A DNA stretch of 64,000 nucleotides from Sophora flavescens (GCA_030762895.1 CM061068.1:38116783-38180782), one strand, 5' to 3'; positions 46,839 through 59,196 are shown, counted from the first letter of the stretch. Notes: generated from the sequence alone by a model not told the origin. Numbers and translations are program-made.

Positions 46839-48290
46839 TTGATAGCTGGTAGACTCTCGAATGTGTTATTTGACTCAGGCGCTACGCATTCATTTATTTC
46901 ATATAAGTGTGTGGATCAATTAAAATTAACTGTTTCTCAATTACCTTATACCCTTACAGTATCCACTCCAACTAGTAATCCTTTGACTACTATGTCTATT
47001 TGTTTACAGTGTCCTATAGTTGTCGAGAATAGGATATTTATTGTAGACTTTGTCTGTTTGTCTATGCAACAGATAGATGTTATTCTTGGCATGGATTGGC
47101 TTTCGGCTAACCATGTAATGCTAGACTGTTCTAGTAAGACCTTATCATTTCTTGAGTCTTCTAGTATAGTCTCTGCCAATGAAGGAGTATCCATAAGGAG
47201 TGACGATTCTCGGCAGTACGTGATGCTATTCTCGGTGGAAACTATTGAGACTCCTAGTATAGATTGTATGCCTATTGTGAGAGAGTTTTCTGAAGTTTTC
47301 CCTCCCGACATTCCAGGTTTGCCACCAGATCGAGAATTGGAATTCACCATAGATCTTGTACCAGGGACAGGACCTATATCTATGGCGCCTTATCAGATGT
47401 CACCTATAGAATTGGCGGAGTTAAAGAAACAGTTGGATGACATGTTGGGAAAAGAGTTCATAAGGCCGAGTGTTTCACCATGGGGAGCTCCAGTGTTGTT
47501 TGTTAAGAAGAAAGATGGAAGTGCTAGGTTGTGCACGAATTATAGACAGTTGAACAAGGTAACAATTAAGAATAAGTTTCCGTTTCCTAGGATAGATGAT
47601 CTGATGGATCAATTGAAAGGAGCAGCAGTATTTTCCAAGATTGATTTGAAATCTGGATACCATCAGATTAGAGTAAGGAAGGAAGATATACTCAAAACGG
47701 CTTTTAGGACAAGGTATGGACATTACGAGTATTTAGTTATGCCGTTCGGTGTGACTAACGCGCCAGCAGTGTTCATGGATTATATGAGCATGATATTTAG
47801 ACTGTTCCTTGATAAGTTTGTTGTTGTGTTCATCGACGACATCCTTATCTATTCTCGTACATGGGAAGATCATGAGAAACATTTGAGGGAGGTGCCGTCA
47901 GTTCTGAAGGATAGGCAGCTTTATGCTAAACTTTCCAAGTGTGAGTTTTGGATAGAAGAAGTCCAATTTCTTGAACATGTGATCAACAAGGAAGGTATAG
48001 CAGTATATCCAGCAAAGGTTGAGGCAGTTCTTAAATGGGAACGGCCTAAGTCAGTAAGTGAGGTACGAAGTTTTCTAGGGTTAGCTGGATATTATCGGAG
48101 GTTTATAGAGGGATTCTCAAAGATTGTGTTGTCTATCACGCAATTGACGAGGAAAAATACAGCCTTTGAATGGACGGACAACTGTGAGCAGAGTTTCCAA
48201 AAGCTGAAGGAAAGGTTGACTACATCACCTGTGTTGACTTTACCAGATCCAGTAGGACAGTTTGACGTATACTGTGATATGTCATACTAA
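46839..48290 (+). pseudogene. element E protease, reverse transcriptase and start of RNase H
   Basis: An open frame of 483 codons. The protease keeps FDSGATHSFIS (about 46869-46900) and ends with ILGMDWLSANH. RT has PWGAPVLFVKKKDGSARLC, YHQIRVRKEDILKTAF, MPFGVTNAPAVFMD, the catalytic VVVFIDDILIYSR near 47820-47855 and FLGLAGYYRRFI. RNase H begins at FDVYCDMSY, where the motif is normally YCDAS. TAA at 48288 follows, at a position where Gln (QGLGC) is usual. All visible catalytic Asp residues are present. Confidence 0.93.
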
Positions 48291-50156
48291 GGTTTAGGCT
48301 GTGATCTAATGCAAGAGGGAAGGGTTATGGCTTATGCTTCCCGACAATTGAGAATTCATGAGAAGAATTACCCGCCTCATGATTTGGAGTTAGCAGTCAT
48401 AGTGTTCGCATTAAAAATATGGCGATACTTTCTGTATGGAGCAAAATTTAATGTTTACAGTGACCATAAAAGTCTGAAGTATCTGTTCGACCAAAAGGAG
48501 TTGAATATGAGACAGCGAAGATGGATGGAGTTTATCAAAGATTATGAGTTTGATTTACTATACCCTCATGGGAAGGCGAATGTGGTAGCGGATGCCTTGA
48601 GTAGGAAATCATTGCATGTGTCCGCGATGATGGTTAAAGAGTTGGAATTAATGGAACAGTTCAGAGATTTGAACTTAGGAATGGAGTTGGTTGAGGATAA
48701 AATTTGGTTAGGTATGATCACTATTAGTAGTGATTTTATGAGAGATCTTAAGGATAAACAAGTTCAGGATCTATATTTACAGGAGATAAGTAGAGGTATA
48801 GATGAGGGTAAGATTTCTGAGTTTAGTAGAGGAACAAATGGTGTACTGAGGTTTAGAGATAGAATATGTGTGCCAAAGGATTTAGAAATTAGGAAGGTGA
48901 TATTAGAAGAAGCACATAAGAGTAAGTTGAGTATTCATCCTGGATCCACTAAAATGTATCAGGATTTAAAGAAATTGTTTTGGTGGACGATGATGAAGAA
49001 AGAGGTAGCAGAGTATGTTTTATCTTGCCTGGTGTGTTAGAAGGCTAAGATAGAGCATCAAAAGCCGGCGGGTTTATTACAATCATTAGATATCCCAGAA
49101 TGGAAATGGGATAGCATAGCTATGGATTTTGTGGTTGAACTACCACGAACTCCTAAGAGACACGATGCGATTTGGGTTATCATTGATAGGTTGACGAAGT
49201 GTGCTCACTTCTTACCTATGGGTGAAAGCTATAGTTTAGAGAAGTTGACCCAAATCTACATCAAAGAAGTTGTTAGGTTGCATGGTGTGCCATCGAGCAT
49301 TGTCTCAGACCGAGATCCTAGATTTACATATAGATTTTGGAAACAGTTGCACGATGCTTTAGGGACCAAGTTGAGGATGAGTTATGCTTATCATCCCCAA
49401 ACAGATGGACAGTCAGAAAGGACGATTCAATCATTGGAGGATCTTTTAAGAGCTTGTGTTTTGGAACACACTGGCAGTTGGGATGAGTTCTTGCCATTGA
49501 TTGAATTTACTTACAACAATAGTTTTCACAGTAGTATAGGGATGGCACCATATGATGCTTTGTATGGTAGGAAGTGTAGGACCCCGTTATGTTGGTATGA
49601 GATTGGTGAAAATCAAGTATTGGGTCCAGATGTGGTGCAACAAACTACAGAACAAGTTAGGAAGATAAGGGAAAAGATGAAGGAAGCACAGGATAGGCAA
49701 AGGATCTACAATAACAAGAGAATGAGACCTTTAGAATTCCAAGAGGGTGATCACGTGTTTTTTAGAGTCACTCCGAAGACCGGAATTGATAGGGCTATCA
49801 AAACTAGAAAACTTACTCCTAGATTCATCGGACCTTTCCAGATTCTTCGAAGGATTGGTCCAGTAGCTTATCATATTGCTTTACCACCTAACCTTGCTAA
49901 CCTTCATGACGTCTTTCACGTTTCTCAGTTGAGAAAATATTATCCTGGTCATTCACATGTTATCGAGTCTGAGTCTATACAACTGCGAGAGAATCTAGAG
50001 TATGAGACTCTACCTGTAAGGATAGCAGACAGAGAGATTAAGGAGCTTCGCGGTAGACAAATTTCTTCGGTTAAGGTCATATGGGATGAAACTACTAGAG
50101 ATGCTACTTGGGAACGTGAAGCAGATATGCAACAACGATATCCACATCTTTTCTGA
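48291..50156 (+). pseudogene. element E RNase H, integrase and chromodomain
   Basis: The same frame continues from the stop at 48288. RNase H: VMAYASRQLRIHEKNYPPHD, FNVYSDHKSLKYLF and VVADALSRKSLH. The integrase HHCC region (HPGSTKMYQDLKKLFWW, then CLVC) ends at TAG 49038, where element A has Gln (CQKAK). The core has all three acidic motifs (MDFVVELPRTP, SDRDPRFTYRFW, QTDGQSERTIQSLED) and the GPFQILRRIG and NLHDVFHVSQLRKY blocks. The chromodomain-like tail (LRGRQISSVKVIW, then TWEREADMQQRYPHLF) ends at 50156. Only two stops separate this from a complete pol. Confidence 0.93.
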
Positions 50157-50206
50157 GGTATGTAAATTCCGAGGATGGAATTTTTTTTTTCTAAGAGGAG
50201 TAGTAA

Positions 50207-52878
50207 TGTAACAGTCTGTTTTTAATTACGCTGTTAACAGTAAAAATATATTTATTTATATTTTTAATTGAGACTTAGGAAATGATTTTTGGAGAAAAAA
50301 ATCATATATGGAACTTACTCTACGGTAGGAAGCTTTGGTTAAAATTTGGGTTTAAAACTAAGACGGAAACCAGTCTGCGTTTTTTTTAACTGACAGTATA
50401 ATTTTATACTGACAGAAAACCCTAATTTGGCCCGAAAACTGAAATTTGTAGATTTTTTATATTTTATCCATGAGGAAGTCTACTTTCCAAATTTCTGATC
50501 AAAAACAAAATATTATGTTTATCCGGACGAATTTTGGAAAAAGTTCGGACGAAAAACAATCGATGTTTTAACTGACAGTAAGATTTTAATGATCAGAAAA
50601 CCTAATTTTGACTCGTGAACGAAATGGTTTATATTTAAATCATATTTCCAACAAGTTTGGTTAGTTTGAAATTTTTCGGTCGAAAACGAAATATTACGCT
50701 TTTTACGAGCGTAAAACCCTAATCCGGGAACCGACGGAGTCGAGAAGGGAGGTGGAGAGACAAAACCGGCCACCGGAGTAGCTGAGTCATGGGGTGAGTC
50801 ACCACCATGACTCACCAAGCATTTATGAAGCATTAAATGCAAATTTAGGTGAAATGACCAAAATGCCCTTTTAGCTTAACCTAACCAAAGTTAAGTTAGA
50901 TTTTAACCATGGTTAAGGAACCATGGTTAGTTTATGTGGTCTAAAATCAGTCACACCCTCCACTAAATGTGAGCCACATATTTATTAACCATAGTTAGCA
51001 AAGTAACCCTAGTTAAGTTAATTATTAACTATGGTTAAGCTTATATTAATTAAATAATCACAAAAGCTATTAATCCAACATCTAATAAACCAAACAAGGC
51101 CTAATATATAGCATATATATACCACAAAACCGCAGCCCCTTCACTCGTCCCTTCATTCTCTTCATCTTCTTCATTTTCTTCATTTTCTCTCACTTTTCTC
51201 AAGAACACTTCAAGCAATTTTGTGAAGGACTTGATCCATTCCTTTCAATTTTCCAACATCTAAGAGGTATAACTTACTCTTCTTGATAAATAAACATCAT
51301 GTTCTTCATTGATTTTCTTGTTTCCAAGTCATGATCATCAAGTTTTCATGAGTTTTTCATTCTTAGATCTAGAAATTCAAATATTTCTAGAAAATTGTAG
51401 AAAAATCATTTTGATGTGAAACCAATTTCTATGATCTTAATATGTCCTCTACTATCATCATCTAAGAGTATGTAATCAAAATCATTTTCCTTCCTATTTA
51501 TCTATTGAAGGCCGAATCTATATATTTTTAGGAAAAGGAAGTTTTGTTCAATTTTTACAATATGACACTTGATCTTTACTCTTTAATACCTATAGTTGTT
51601 ATAAATAGAAACTTGAAATCAAAAGAAATTCCTAGCCCTATTTTCTAGCCTTGACCGAATTTGTGTTCATGTGAGCAAAATAAGTTTTCTTCAATCTTTA
51701 ACTAGATCATGATTTGTATGAACTAACTAAGGTGTGTAGGTTATAGATCCAAGAGTTTGTGAGAAAAAATAATTTCTAACCTATTTTGCTCATTGAGGCC
51801 GAAACCTTAACCTAGTTGGTTAAAGGATTATGTTTTACAATCTTAACTATTAACACTTAATCTATGCTAGTTAATACTTTGGGAATTAGTATCTAAAAGA
51901 TTGGATTAAGAAAATAACCCTAGCCTTATTTTTATGACTTGGCCGATCCTAGAACCATATGGTCATATTTAGATTTGTTTGATTAATTTGTTAATTTTTT
52001 GATTTGGTTGAAGGTGGTTTTGGTAACTCGTGGCGGGATATCAAGGATCGTCGATTTCGTGTTTCCGGTGGTAACTAAGGTGGGAGAAAGAACAATTCCA
52101 TCGTCGAAACTGACAAGTAGTATATAATTTATAATAATGGTGTAGCGCGACCTAAACCCTACTAGTGGTTGAGTAATCGACAATACCAAAATCGTATTGG
52201 AAACTTTTTCGTAATACCAATGACGATTTTGGAATTGTAGGTTTATCGCCTTAGGTTAAATATTCATATTTGAGGATGCCTGAATTATTTAGTTTTGACT
52301 GTTTGTGATCCGCTGGTTGAGGTATTCTACTGCATGTGACGTTTATTTTGGTGTTTGAATATTTTATTGATTATTGTGTTATGCATGATCTGCCTGGTTT
52401 GATAAATTGCTTAGTTGATTTTAAGTAAAGATATATATTGCTTGGAGGTATTTTGTTTGGATGACAGTTTAGAATATGAATTAGAGGTACCTCGCTATTA
52501 TTTTATAGAAGTGATGTGATATAGAACGTAAGTGGAGGTTATGAGGAAAAGCTTGAGGTACTAGGTTGTTATTGATAAAAGTCAGTGAGAATCATATGTT
52601 GCATTGTTGTTCATAACCGTGTATTTGAGATACACGAGGTCTGAAGTTCTCGTGGACCGTTCCAAATTAGAAGTTAAGTTGTGCAACTATAGTGTCATTG
52701 CTATGCATGAGCACCCTTGACAGAGTTGAGAGAGAAAATCAGGGTGTGCACCAACGGTACTGTGCAGCTATAGTGTCATTGCTTTGCATGAGCATTCTCA
52801 CCATGGATGAGAATGTGCACCGACGTTGGGAACGTGTCACTTGGACGACTGATTGACATCCCTAACGGGGGATGTGTG
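50207..52878 (+). repeat. element E 3' LTR, left part
   Basis: Begins TGTAACAGTCTG after the purine tract CTAAGAGGAGTAGTAA and matches the 5' LTR to GATGTGTG at 52878. In the 5' LTR the equivalent sequence continues ACAGGATTAGCAG (44764 onward); here a new element starts instead. Confidence 0.9.
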
Positions 52879-54250
52879 TGTTAACGTTGATTTTTTGGTT
52901 GTGTCCAAAAAATTCCTTCATGGCAAATAATTATAGATCAAACGAGTGTGGGACCTACGAGTTATGTGGTAATCTCATCAGAATGTATGTATGAATAGTC
53001 TGCCAAGTACAAAATTGACAATTAAAGCCAGATAAAGAAATGCTGGCAAAGACTTGGTGTCAAACGATTATGTAAATTTGTCAAAGAGGTATAAATCATT
53101 GTCAATAATGAGTTTTGACGATAAATGATTCACATTTTAAAAGATATGTTTGAAATTTAAAAAAGAGGGACAATTATTTAATAGAAAATAACTTCCTAAT
53201 CGTACTGAGTTTATAATGAAAAGAAAACTGAAGTTTGAAAGGAAAGTTAAGTAAAGAAAGATCTAAATGACACTACTTGCAAGAAGTAAAATAAACTTAA
53301 AAGACGAACTTAAGAGAAATACTGGAAGTTAAAAGGAACGAGTAAAGAACTTGAACAAAAAGGATGAAAATGGCATTGAATTTTGCCATAGTATCGAAAT
53401 AAGAAGGATGGAGGGAATACTTGAATGTAATCCGTCAATCTGCTGTGTGATCGAGATGTGTAGGATGTGTATCAAGTAACCTCTCCTATTACATTGTAAT
53501 AACTAGTATTTATAGGCAAAATAAAATATCTACCTAGTAGTAACTTCCTATCTAAATGACTGCCACATGTCCTTGGCAGTTCTCTTAGGCTTTACATTTA
53601 AACTGCTTGTCAATACAATTCCAATAACTGCTCAATGTCTTGAACCTCTCCGTGTCAACTGGCTTGTCTTTGATGGGATTAACTGCTTGACAACTTATCT
53701 TGACTATATTGTCGATTTTGAGACTTAGTCATTTTTTCTCTTTTCATATCTTTGACAATCCTCCCATGAATTTCGTCAAAAAGACTGCTTGTCAATCTAT
53801 CTTTTCGTCGACATGTACACTTTCTTATCAGCTAAGTATTTTCGATACTTAGAAGATAACGTTCTTTACTTCAATTCCTTCGTCAGCCTGTCGGAATTAT
53901 TTCTGTCAAGAGTTTGAAATTCTTCCACTAACAGATGTCCCCCAAGTTTTACTTTTCGACGGCCTTTCCCGAAGGAATAGCAAAATATGAATTTTAAATT
54001 GCCAATGAATTCTCTCAATTCCGGATTTTCTTCCGTTAACTAGATCTCATTTTAATCTAATCCCTACTTAATAGGGATAATTATAACGTTGCAGGTTTCT
54101 CGGAATTCGAACCAGAGACCTTCACACTTCTTTAAATAGCAGTCACATCACTGTGATGACTTTCTTCTACTTACCGTTCCTCTTCCCTCGCGAAAAACCC
54201 TTCTTCTTTAAAGGAAAAACCTTTCCTCTTCATCACTTTGCTTAATCTCC
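52879..54250 (+). other. 5' non-coding part of the mobile-domain insertion
   Basis: AT-rich, with many short TTGTCAA words around 53560-53910. A TATA-like TTTAAATAGC at 54131-54140 lies about 115 bases before the mobile-domain ATG. A B-box-like TTCGAACC occurs at about 54107-54114. No coding sequence is recognisable. Confidence 0.5.
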
Positions 54251-55849
54251 ATGGCAACATCTTCAAAGATGTCAATTTTAGTACCTCGAGCCACGGTTGC
54301 TCCTCTTAGGGCAGTAGTTCAAGACCCAATTTTGGAAGAATCGGAATTATGGCAGGAATCTAAGGTAATTTACCCTGTTCATGATTCTTCCATTGCTTTG
54401 AGTCCGCCCGCTGCATTCTTGGGTCCTCTTGTAGCCCAGAATGAAATTTCTGAGGATTTACGTGGTTCTTTTCCTTCTGCTGACTTAAATGAGGTTATAT
54501 TATCTTCATTAACTCCAGTCCCTATTCATGTCTTTAAAAAGAGCAATAGAATTTTTAGAATGCCTCATGCTACTCGATTTGATGCTTACATTAGTTGGCT
54601 TGACCGAGTTCAGGCTGAAAAACGCAACGTGTGGGAAGAAGCTGGAACTTTTCTAATTTATTCAGCTTTCTCGCCATGTTAAATTAGTAGATTTTTCTTT
54701 AATAGGAGCATCAATCTTTTTCTGGAACAGAACCACAAATAATTTCCACTTCCCTTATGGAATGATGGGTCCGACTTTATTCGACATGTCAGGTATTACG
54801 GGCCTTCGGCCAGATGGCCCTACCATGCATTCTGATGTCGAAGTTGAGAATCAAATTGATGTCTATGTTCCAAAATGCTCTTTCTCTAAATATATAACAG
54901 ATTTTAGAGGTGGAGACCAAGAACCCGTGACGGATACTGAACACGTAGCCTTTCTGTTTCTTTATGTGCTTATGTCTTCTGTAGCAAGTCTGCTACTTTG
55001 ATCGCTTCATATGTTCCTCTTGCTAATCTTTTGTCAACTGGCAAGAGATTAGCATTGGGCCAATGCGTTTTGGCTAATCTTTATGACAGTATGATTATGT
55101 TAGTTGATACTGTCAGGTCTAGACAAAAGAAAACCAACATAGGAGGGCCTATTTGGCTTCTCCAGTTGTGGTTGAATACTGCCTTAGAGCGTCAATTTTC
55201 ATATAAAGCTCCTTCGAATCTTTCAATCGATACTTATGGCTCTTATCTCTGTTATGTGTCTGCTGAATCTTTGTCAAAAGATGAAACTGCCAACTTCAAG
55301 TTCTACTTTAAAATCTTTCACTCTCTTTCGTCCACCTCTTCAAAGATCATTTTCACTCCTTTTATTGACCGGAAGTATGGTCCAGAGTGGTTTACTAAAT
55401 TAAGTACCACTATATCTAAATCCAACAAAACAATTTGGACCAAATTTCTTTGCCAAAAAATCATTTTTGTTGATGGTCCTAGTTTCAAAACCCATAGAAT
55501 CTATCTTCATTTGCCCAATACCACTGCTTGTCAGCTCGGTTTCTGTCAATCTATTACTGCTCCTTACTCGTCAAACCCTGATGAGAACTTCATTGGTGCC
55601 AAAGCTCAAACATATGAAAATATCGTGGCCATCAGTGATGAGGATAAAGCTCGTAGGGCCTTTTTACAGCCTGTCTCATTCTCTGTCTTCCATGGAGTAA
55701 CTCAAAGCTTTCTTGACTGGTGGGATGAGTACTATTCCAACCACCACCTAAGTTTAAAGACCTGCTTGAGTTGTATTGAAGACATTGTGGGTAACAGTGA
55801 TGATTTTTCTATGCAGGAACAGGGATCCAACATCGAAAACTCGAGGTGA
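54251..55849 (+). pseudogene. plant mobile domain (PMD) protein, two frameshifts
   Basis: Starts ATGG with a good context (MATSSKMSILVPRATVAPL). The PMD domain follows: FDAYISWLDRVQAEKRNVWEEAG, then after a one-base shift near 54655 FIQLSRHVKLVDFSLIG, FFWNRTTNNFHFPYGMMGPT and LFDMSGITGLRPDGP. A second shift near 54965 leads into CSKSATLIASYVPLANLL and GGPIWLLQLWLNTALERQF. The last 283 codons are open to a stop at 55847. PMD proteins (MAIN/MAIL family in Arabidopsis) act in silencing and genome stability, and related domains travel in plant transposons. Location inside nested transposons and the broken frame favour a transposon-borne pseudogene. Confidence 0.8.
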
Positions 55850-55931
55850 AATTCAGAAAGAAATTCAAGCCTTTAAATTTTTTTACAAAATCAAGTGGAA
55901 TCCCTTAAGACCATTTGACATGGTTCATCAT

Positions 55932-56331
55932 TGATGAGTGTGATTTCACCTCATATTTGCTTATCATTTTGCATGCATTTTCATATAGTTTAGGTAGATT
56001 TAATTTGATTTTTGGTTAGTTTTTACCTTGGAACGGGTAAGGCGGTTTTGTGGTGTTGTTTTGCATAAATTAAGGATTAAATGCTCAGGATCAACCATGA
56101 TGGAGCTTGCATGAAGACAGGGCTTAAAAAGTGAAGAAAATGAGTCAAACAGAGCCCATCACGGCCTGGCCGTGATGACCATCACGGCCATGATCGAGCA
56201 AAACTGAAAAGAAAGAAGGCAAAAGTCAGAACTGGTCAAGGCCTGGCCGTGATGTCCATCACGGCCGTGACCTGTCAGCTGAACCAGACCCTCACGGGCA
56301 GAACTGATCACGGCCTAGCCGTGATGAGCAT
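55932..56331 (+). repeat. element C 5' LTR, left part
   Basis: The first 400 bases of the LTR include palindromic CACGGCC/GGCCGTG units from 56155. It ends in GATGAGCAT next to the D start. The equivalent point in the 3' LTR is 63579. Confidence 0.88.
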
Positions 56332-57703
56332 TGATGAGTGTGATTTTACACCATTTTTCATGTACATTTCTGCATGCATTTGCATATAGTTAGGCCAAAT
56401 TATTGTTGATTTTGTATAGTTTTTCCTTTGGAACGGATGAGGTGGTTTCTGTGTGTTGTTTTGCAGGATTTAATGGAAAAATGCCCAGAAATCAGCCTTG
56501 GTGGAGCTTGGATGAAAAAGAGCTTGAAAAGTGAAGATTATGAGTCAAACAGAGCCCATCACGGCCTAGCCGTGATGACCATCACGGCCGTGATCAAGCA
56601 GAGCAGAAGGCAAAAGTCAGAGACTGTCACGGCCTGCCCGTGATATGAATCACGGCCGTGACCTAGGATTCGCGTCGCGAACAAAGGGCTCGCCTCGCGA
56701 GTGACCATTTTGTGCAAATTCGCCCAAGTCAGAAACCATCACGGCCTGGCCGTGATGGCCATCACGGCCGTGACGCGATACTGATCTATAAATAGGGCTG
56801 CGATGAACAGAAAAGGGGACTAACTTCTAACCTAAAAAAAAGAGCTTTTGGTGGAGAGAGCACTTGGGGACTTGGAGGCTGCGGCTGAGATAGGGTTCCA
56901 GTCCTAGAAGGGGAGATTTCCTTGCTCTGGGAATGGAGGAAGCTTGTCTATGAGTGTTCTCCATCCCTTTTTCTCATTCTCTTTTGTAATTCCTTTTATC
57001 ATGAGCAGTTAAATCCCCATTGTTGGGGTTAGATGTAGCTTTTCTGAACTTGTTGTATTTGATTTGGTGTTTTAATGCAAGTTTCTATTTCTTTATGAGT
57101 ATGTGATTCTGTGCTTAATGCTTTCCTTGGATTAGCTACCCATAGGAATGATATGTTGCTTTGATAGATGACTGGAAGGTTGGTGTTAAGGCATGCTCAT
57201 GAATCATATGCCAAGTAGTTCAAGAATCTAGGAATAGGTGTTGAATGCTTGCAATCTTATAAGTCTTGACTTAATGCAAAATCTCAGGTTAATCCACCTA
57301 AGGAATTAGGGTTTAATTTGGGGTTTTAGGCTCAATGCACCTAAGGAATTAGGCTTGAGTATTTTAGAAAAGGCTTGATTGTCATAATTGAATTAGGACT
57401 TGTGTTGATAACCATTTCATTGCAATTAAGGGAGGATTAGTGTAGTCTAACCCTAACAATCTTAACCACATCTCTGTTTCCCTTCCAAGTGTTCGATAAA
57501 ATTCCCAAAAGACCAAAAATATTGTTTTGCTTTCTTTATTTTCTGTTTTAATCTCTCATACTTTGTTTTAGTCTAAATAGTTGTTAAGTTTGTGAATTGG
57601 TAATTGACAACCAATCCCTGTGGATACGATAACCGGTCTCACCACCGTATTACTTGATTGCGACGAGGTGCACTTGCCTTTATATCTTAAAAATCACGCA
57701 ACA
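56332..57703 (+). repeat. element D 5' LTR inside the element C LTR
   Basis: A 1,372-base LTR runs from TGATGAGTGTGATTTTACACC to AATCACGCAACA and is followed by a tRNA-Asp primer site. It is related to B and C at its ends but largely different in the middle. It carries its own palindrome array (56560-56778), additional TCGCGTCGCGA and TCGCCTCGCGA palindromes (about 56670-56700), and a TATA box (TCTATAAATAGGG near 56785-56797). Confidence 0.85.
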
Positions 57704-57709
57704 AGTTTT

Positions 57710-57727
57710 TGGCGCCGTTGCCGGGGA
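57710..57727 (+). other. element D primer-binding site (tRNA-Asp)
   Basis: TGGCGCCGTTGCCGGGGA, identical to that of B. It confirms that D is an LTR element oriented like its host. Confidence 0.88.
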
Positions 57728-57828
57728 TTGGTTTTGCCAATATCATTAGTAACAAAGGAGGCAACTAATTTAGACATTTTTATTCTTTTTTATTTTTCTG
57801 TATATATTTGATCTTTTTGTTTTGAGTT

Positions 57829-58317
57829 TTGTTTGTGCAAGGTGGACTGAAAATCATGGAGACTTATTACTTTCCCACCTTGGACGGTGTCACAAAATAC
57901 CACTTTGGGCCTAATGTAGTCTTGGGAGACTACGGGCTCTGGGGACGTCACTGCCCTCATGCACAAGCTTATAGTGTGATAATGAAGCATGAGGAGGAAT
58001 GGGAATGGAAGGAGCAAATACCGTTGAAAGCTGCTCTAGAACAGTATTCCCAAGAGCTATCCGCCTCTAAGGCCAAGGCAAGAGCAAATTGTGAGAGTAT
58101 CGAAGCTGTCAAGCAGAACTTCAAAACGCACGTTAAGGAGATTTGCCAACAGTTAGTACAAGAGTCACATAAAGCCCAATTTGAGGAAAATCTGGTTTGG
58201 GGGATAGTTCAAGATGAAGACGAAGTGGTAGGGGATTCCACCATGCTTGCTGAGCAGTTTGATTTTTCTGCATTGGACAAATATGTCGGCTTGCATGCAT
58301 GTGTGGACATTGGTAAA
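57829..58317 (+). CDS. unidentified ORF of element D, C-terminus lost
   Basis: About 160 codons from the first ATG of the frame (57829 is the frame's first Met; METYYFPTLDG at 57856 is an alternative start) to the junction with element C near 58318. After that the frame runs into LTR sequence and stops at 58455. I do not recognise the protein. Its N-terminal part has several aromatic residues (YYFPTLDGVTKYHFGP, then WGRHCPHAQAYSV). The middle is Lys/Glu/Ala-rich and probably helical or coiled coil (about residues 55-110). It has no zinc knuckle and does not resemble the B/C gag. It lies where gag should be, 100-odd bases after the primer site. It may be a diverged gag or an acquired gene. Confidence 0.5.
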
Positions 58318-59172
58318 CACTTTAAGAGAATTTTTGGTCTGCTACTCTTAGGCTGTAATTTAGGATCTCTCTTCTTCTCCCTCCTCTCTTCTCTTATTTT
58401 TATTTTCATGTTGTTGTTAACCAAGTTTGTCATCACCATGACAAGGCTTGAGTAGTAGTTTAAATTCTAGGGATTGGGGCTATACCCAAGGTCTGTTTAT
58501 GGTAATGAATTGATTATTTATCTTTGTTTATTGCATTTTACTTTAGATATGATTTCTAGTGTTTTAATTACTCGTAAATTCGGCGGCCGCTTATTTGCGT
58601 GACGTAGATATTCTAAGGAGGAACCTAGCTGTGAACTTAGGTATCGGATCTATAGAATCAGACTTAGGACTTAAATCACGAGAGTTAGAAGCGATCCTTT
58701 GAGGGTCAACGAATTGTCACAAAGCGTAAAGGGTTCAATTTAAATTCGACTACCACGAGAGTAGGGGCTGGTTTAATTGGGCACGATTTTTGTAACCCGA
58801 GAAGGAGCATTAACTATTAGAGGATAAATTCTCCTTCAAGGCAATTTCGATAATTAACAAGGGATAATCAATTTAGTAACATAAACAATCTTGTTGGTAA
58901 CCCAATTCCTAGGAATCCATTTAGATCTGAAAACCCATAAATTAATTTACTTTCTGTTTTGCTTGATTGAATTCCTTATCTGATTTTTTAAGTCATCTTT
59001 TATTTCAAATATCAAAAACCTTTTCAAAAATCCTTTTTATACAGTCCAATTTTATCGTTTAACAATTAGTTGCGATTTGAGATCACGGTCTCTGTGGGAT
59101 CGATATCTTTTTTATTATTTGGCGACGAATCCGATGCACTTGCCGGATCGCACGTGCACTCGCACGACAACA
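58318..59172 (+). repeat. element C 5' LTR, right part
   Basis: Resumes with TTTAAGAGAATTTTTGG, equivalent to 63764 in the 3' LTR, so about 184 bases of the C LTR, including its TATA box (CTATAAATAT in the 3' copy), are missing. It ends GCACGACAACA. Confidence 0.85.
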
Positions 59173-59178
59173 AGTTTT

Positions 59179-59196
59179 TGGCACCGTTGCCGAGGA
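59179..59196 (+). other. element C primer-binding site, mutated
   Basis: TGGCACCGTTGCCGAGGA differs from the B and D site by two G-to-A changes. Confidence 0.85.

Larger units (their letters stand above)
42103..52878 (+). mobile_element. element E: Del/Tekay-type chromovirus with largely readable pol
   Basis: The 5' LTR, a tRNA-Met primer site, gag, protease, RT, RNase H, integrase, chromodomain tail, purine tract and most of the 3' LTR are present. The 3' LTR is broken at 52878 by another element. E inserted in the 3' LTR of F next to TCTCT (42098-42102). LTR starts differ at about 4% of positions in a 145-base sample. Pol is a single frame apart from two stops between 46839 and 50156; gag is more damaged. 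Confidence 0.93.
52879..55931 (+). mobile_element. insertion carrying a plant-mobile-domain gene
   Basis: Foreign sequence begins TGTTAACGTTGATTTT directly after GTGTG (52874-52878, possible 5-bp target) in the E 3' LTR and is itself cut by element C at 55931. The TG start fits an LTR element, but no primer site or second end is visible in the window. Plant mobile domains also occur in Mutator-like transposons. The class is therefore undecided. Confidence 0.6.

Noticed and set aside
53508..53515. TATAAATA on the minus strand in the mobile-domain insertion
   Set aside because: No minus-strand coding region lies downstream of it; likely chance in AT-rich DNA.
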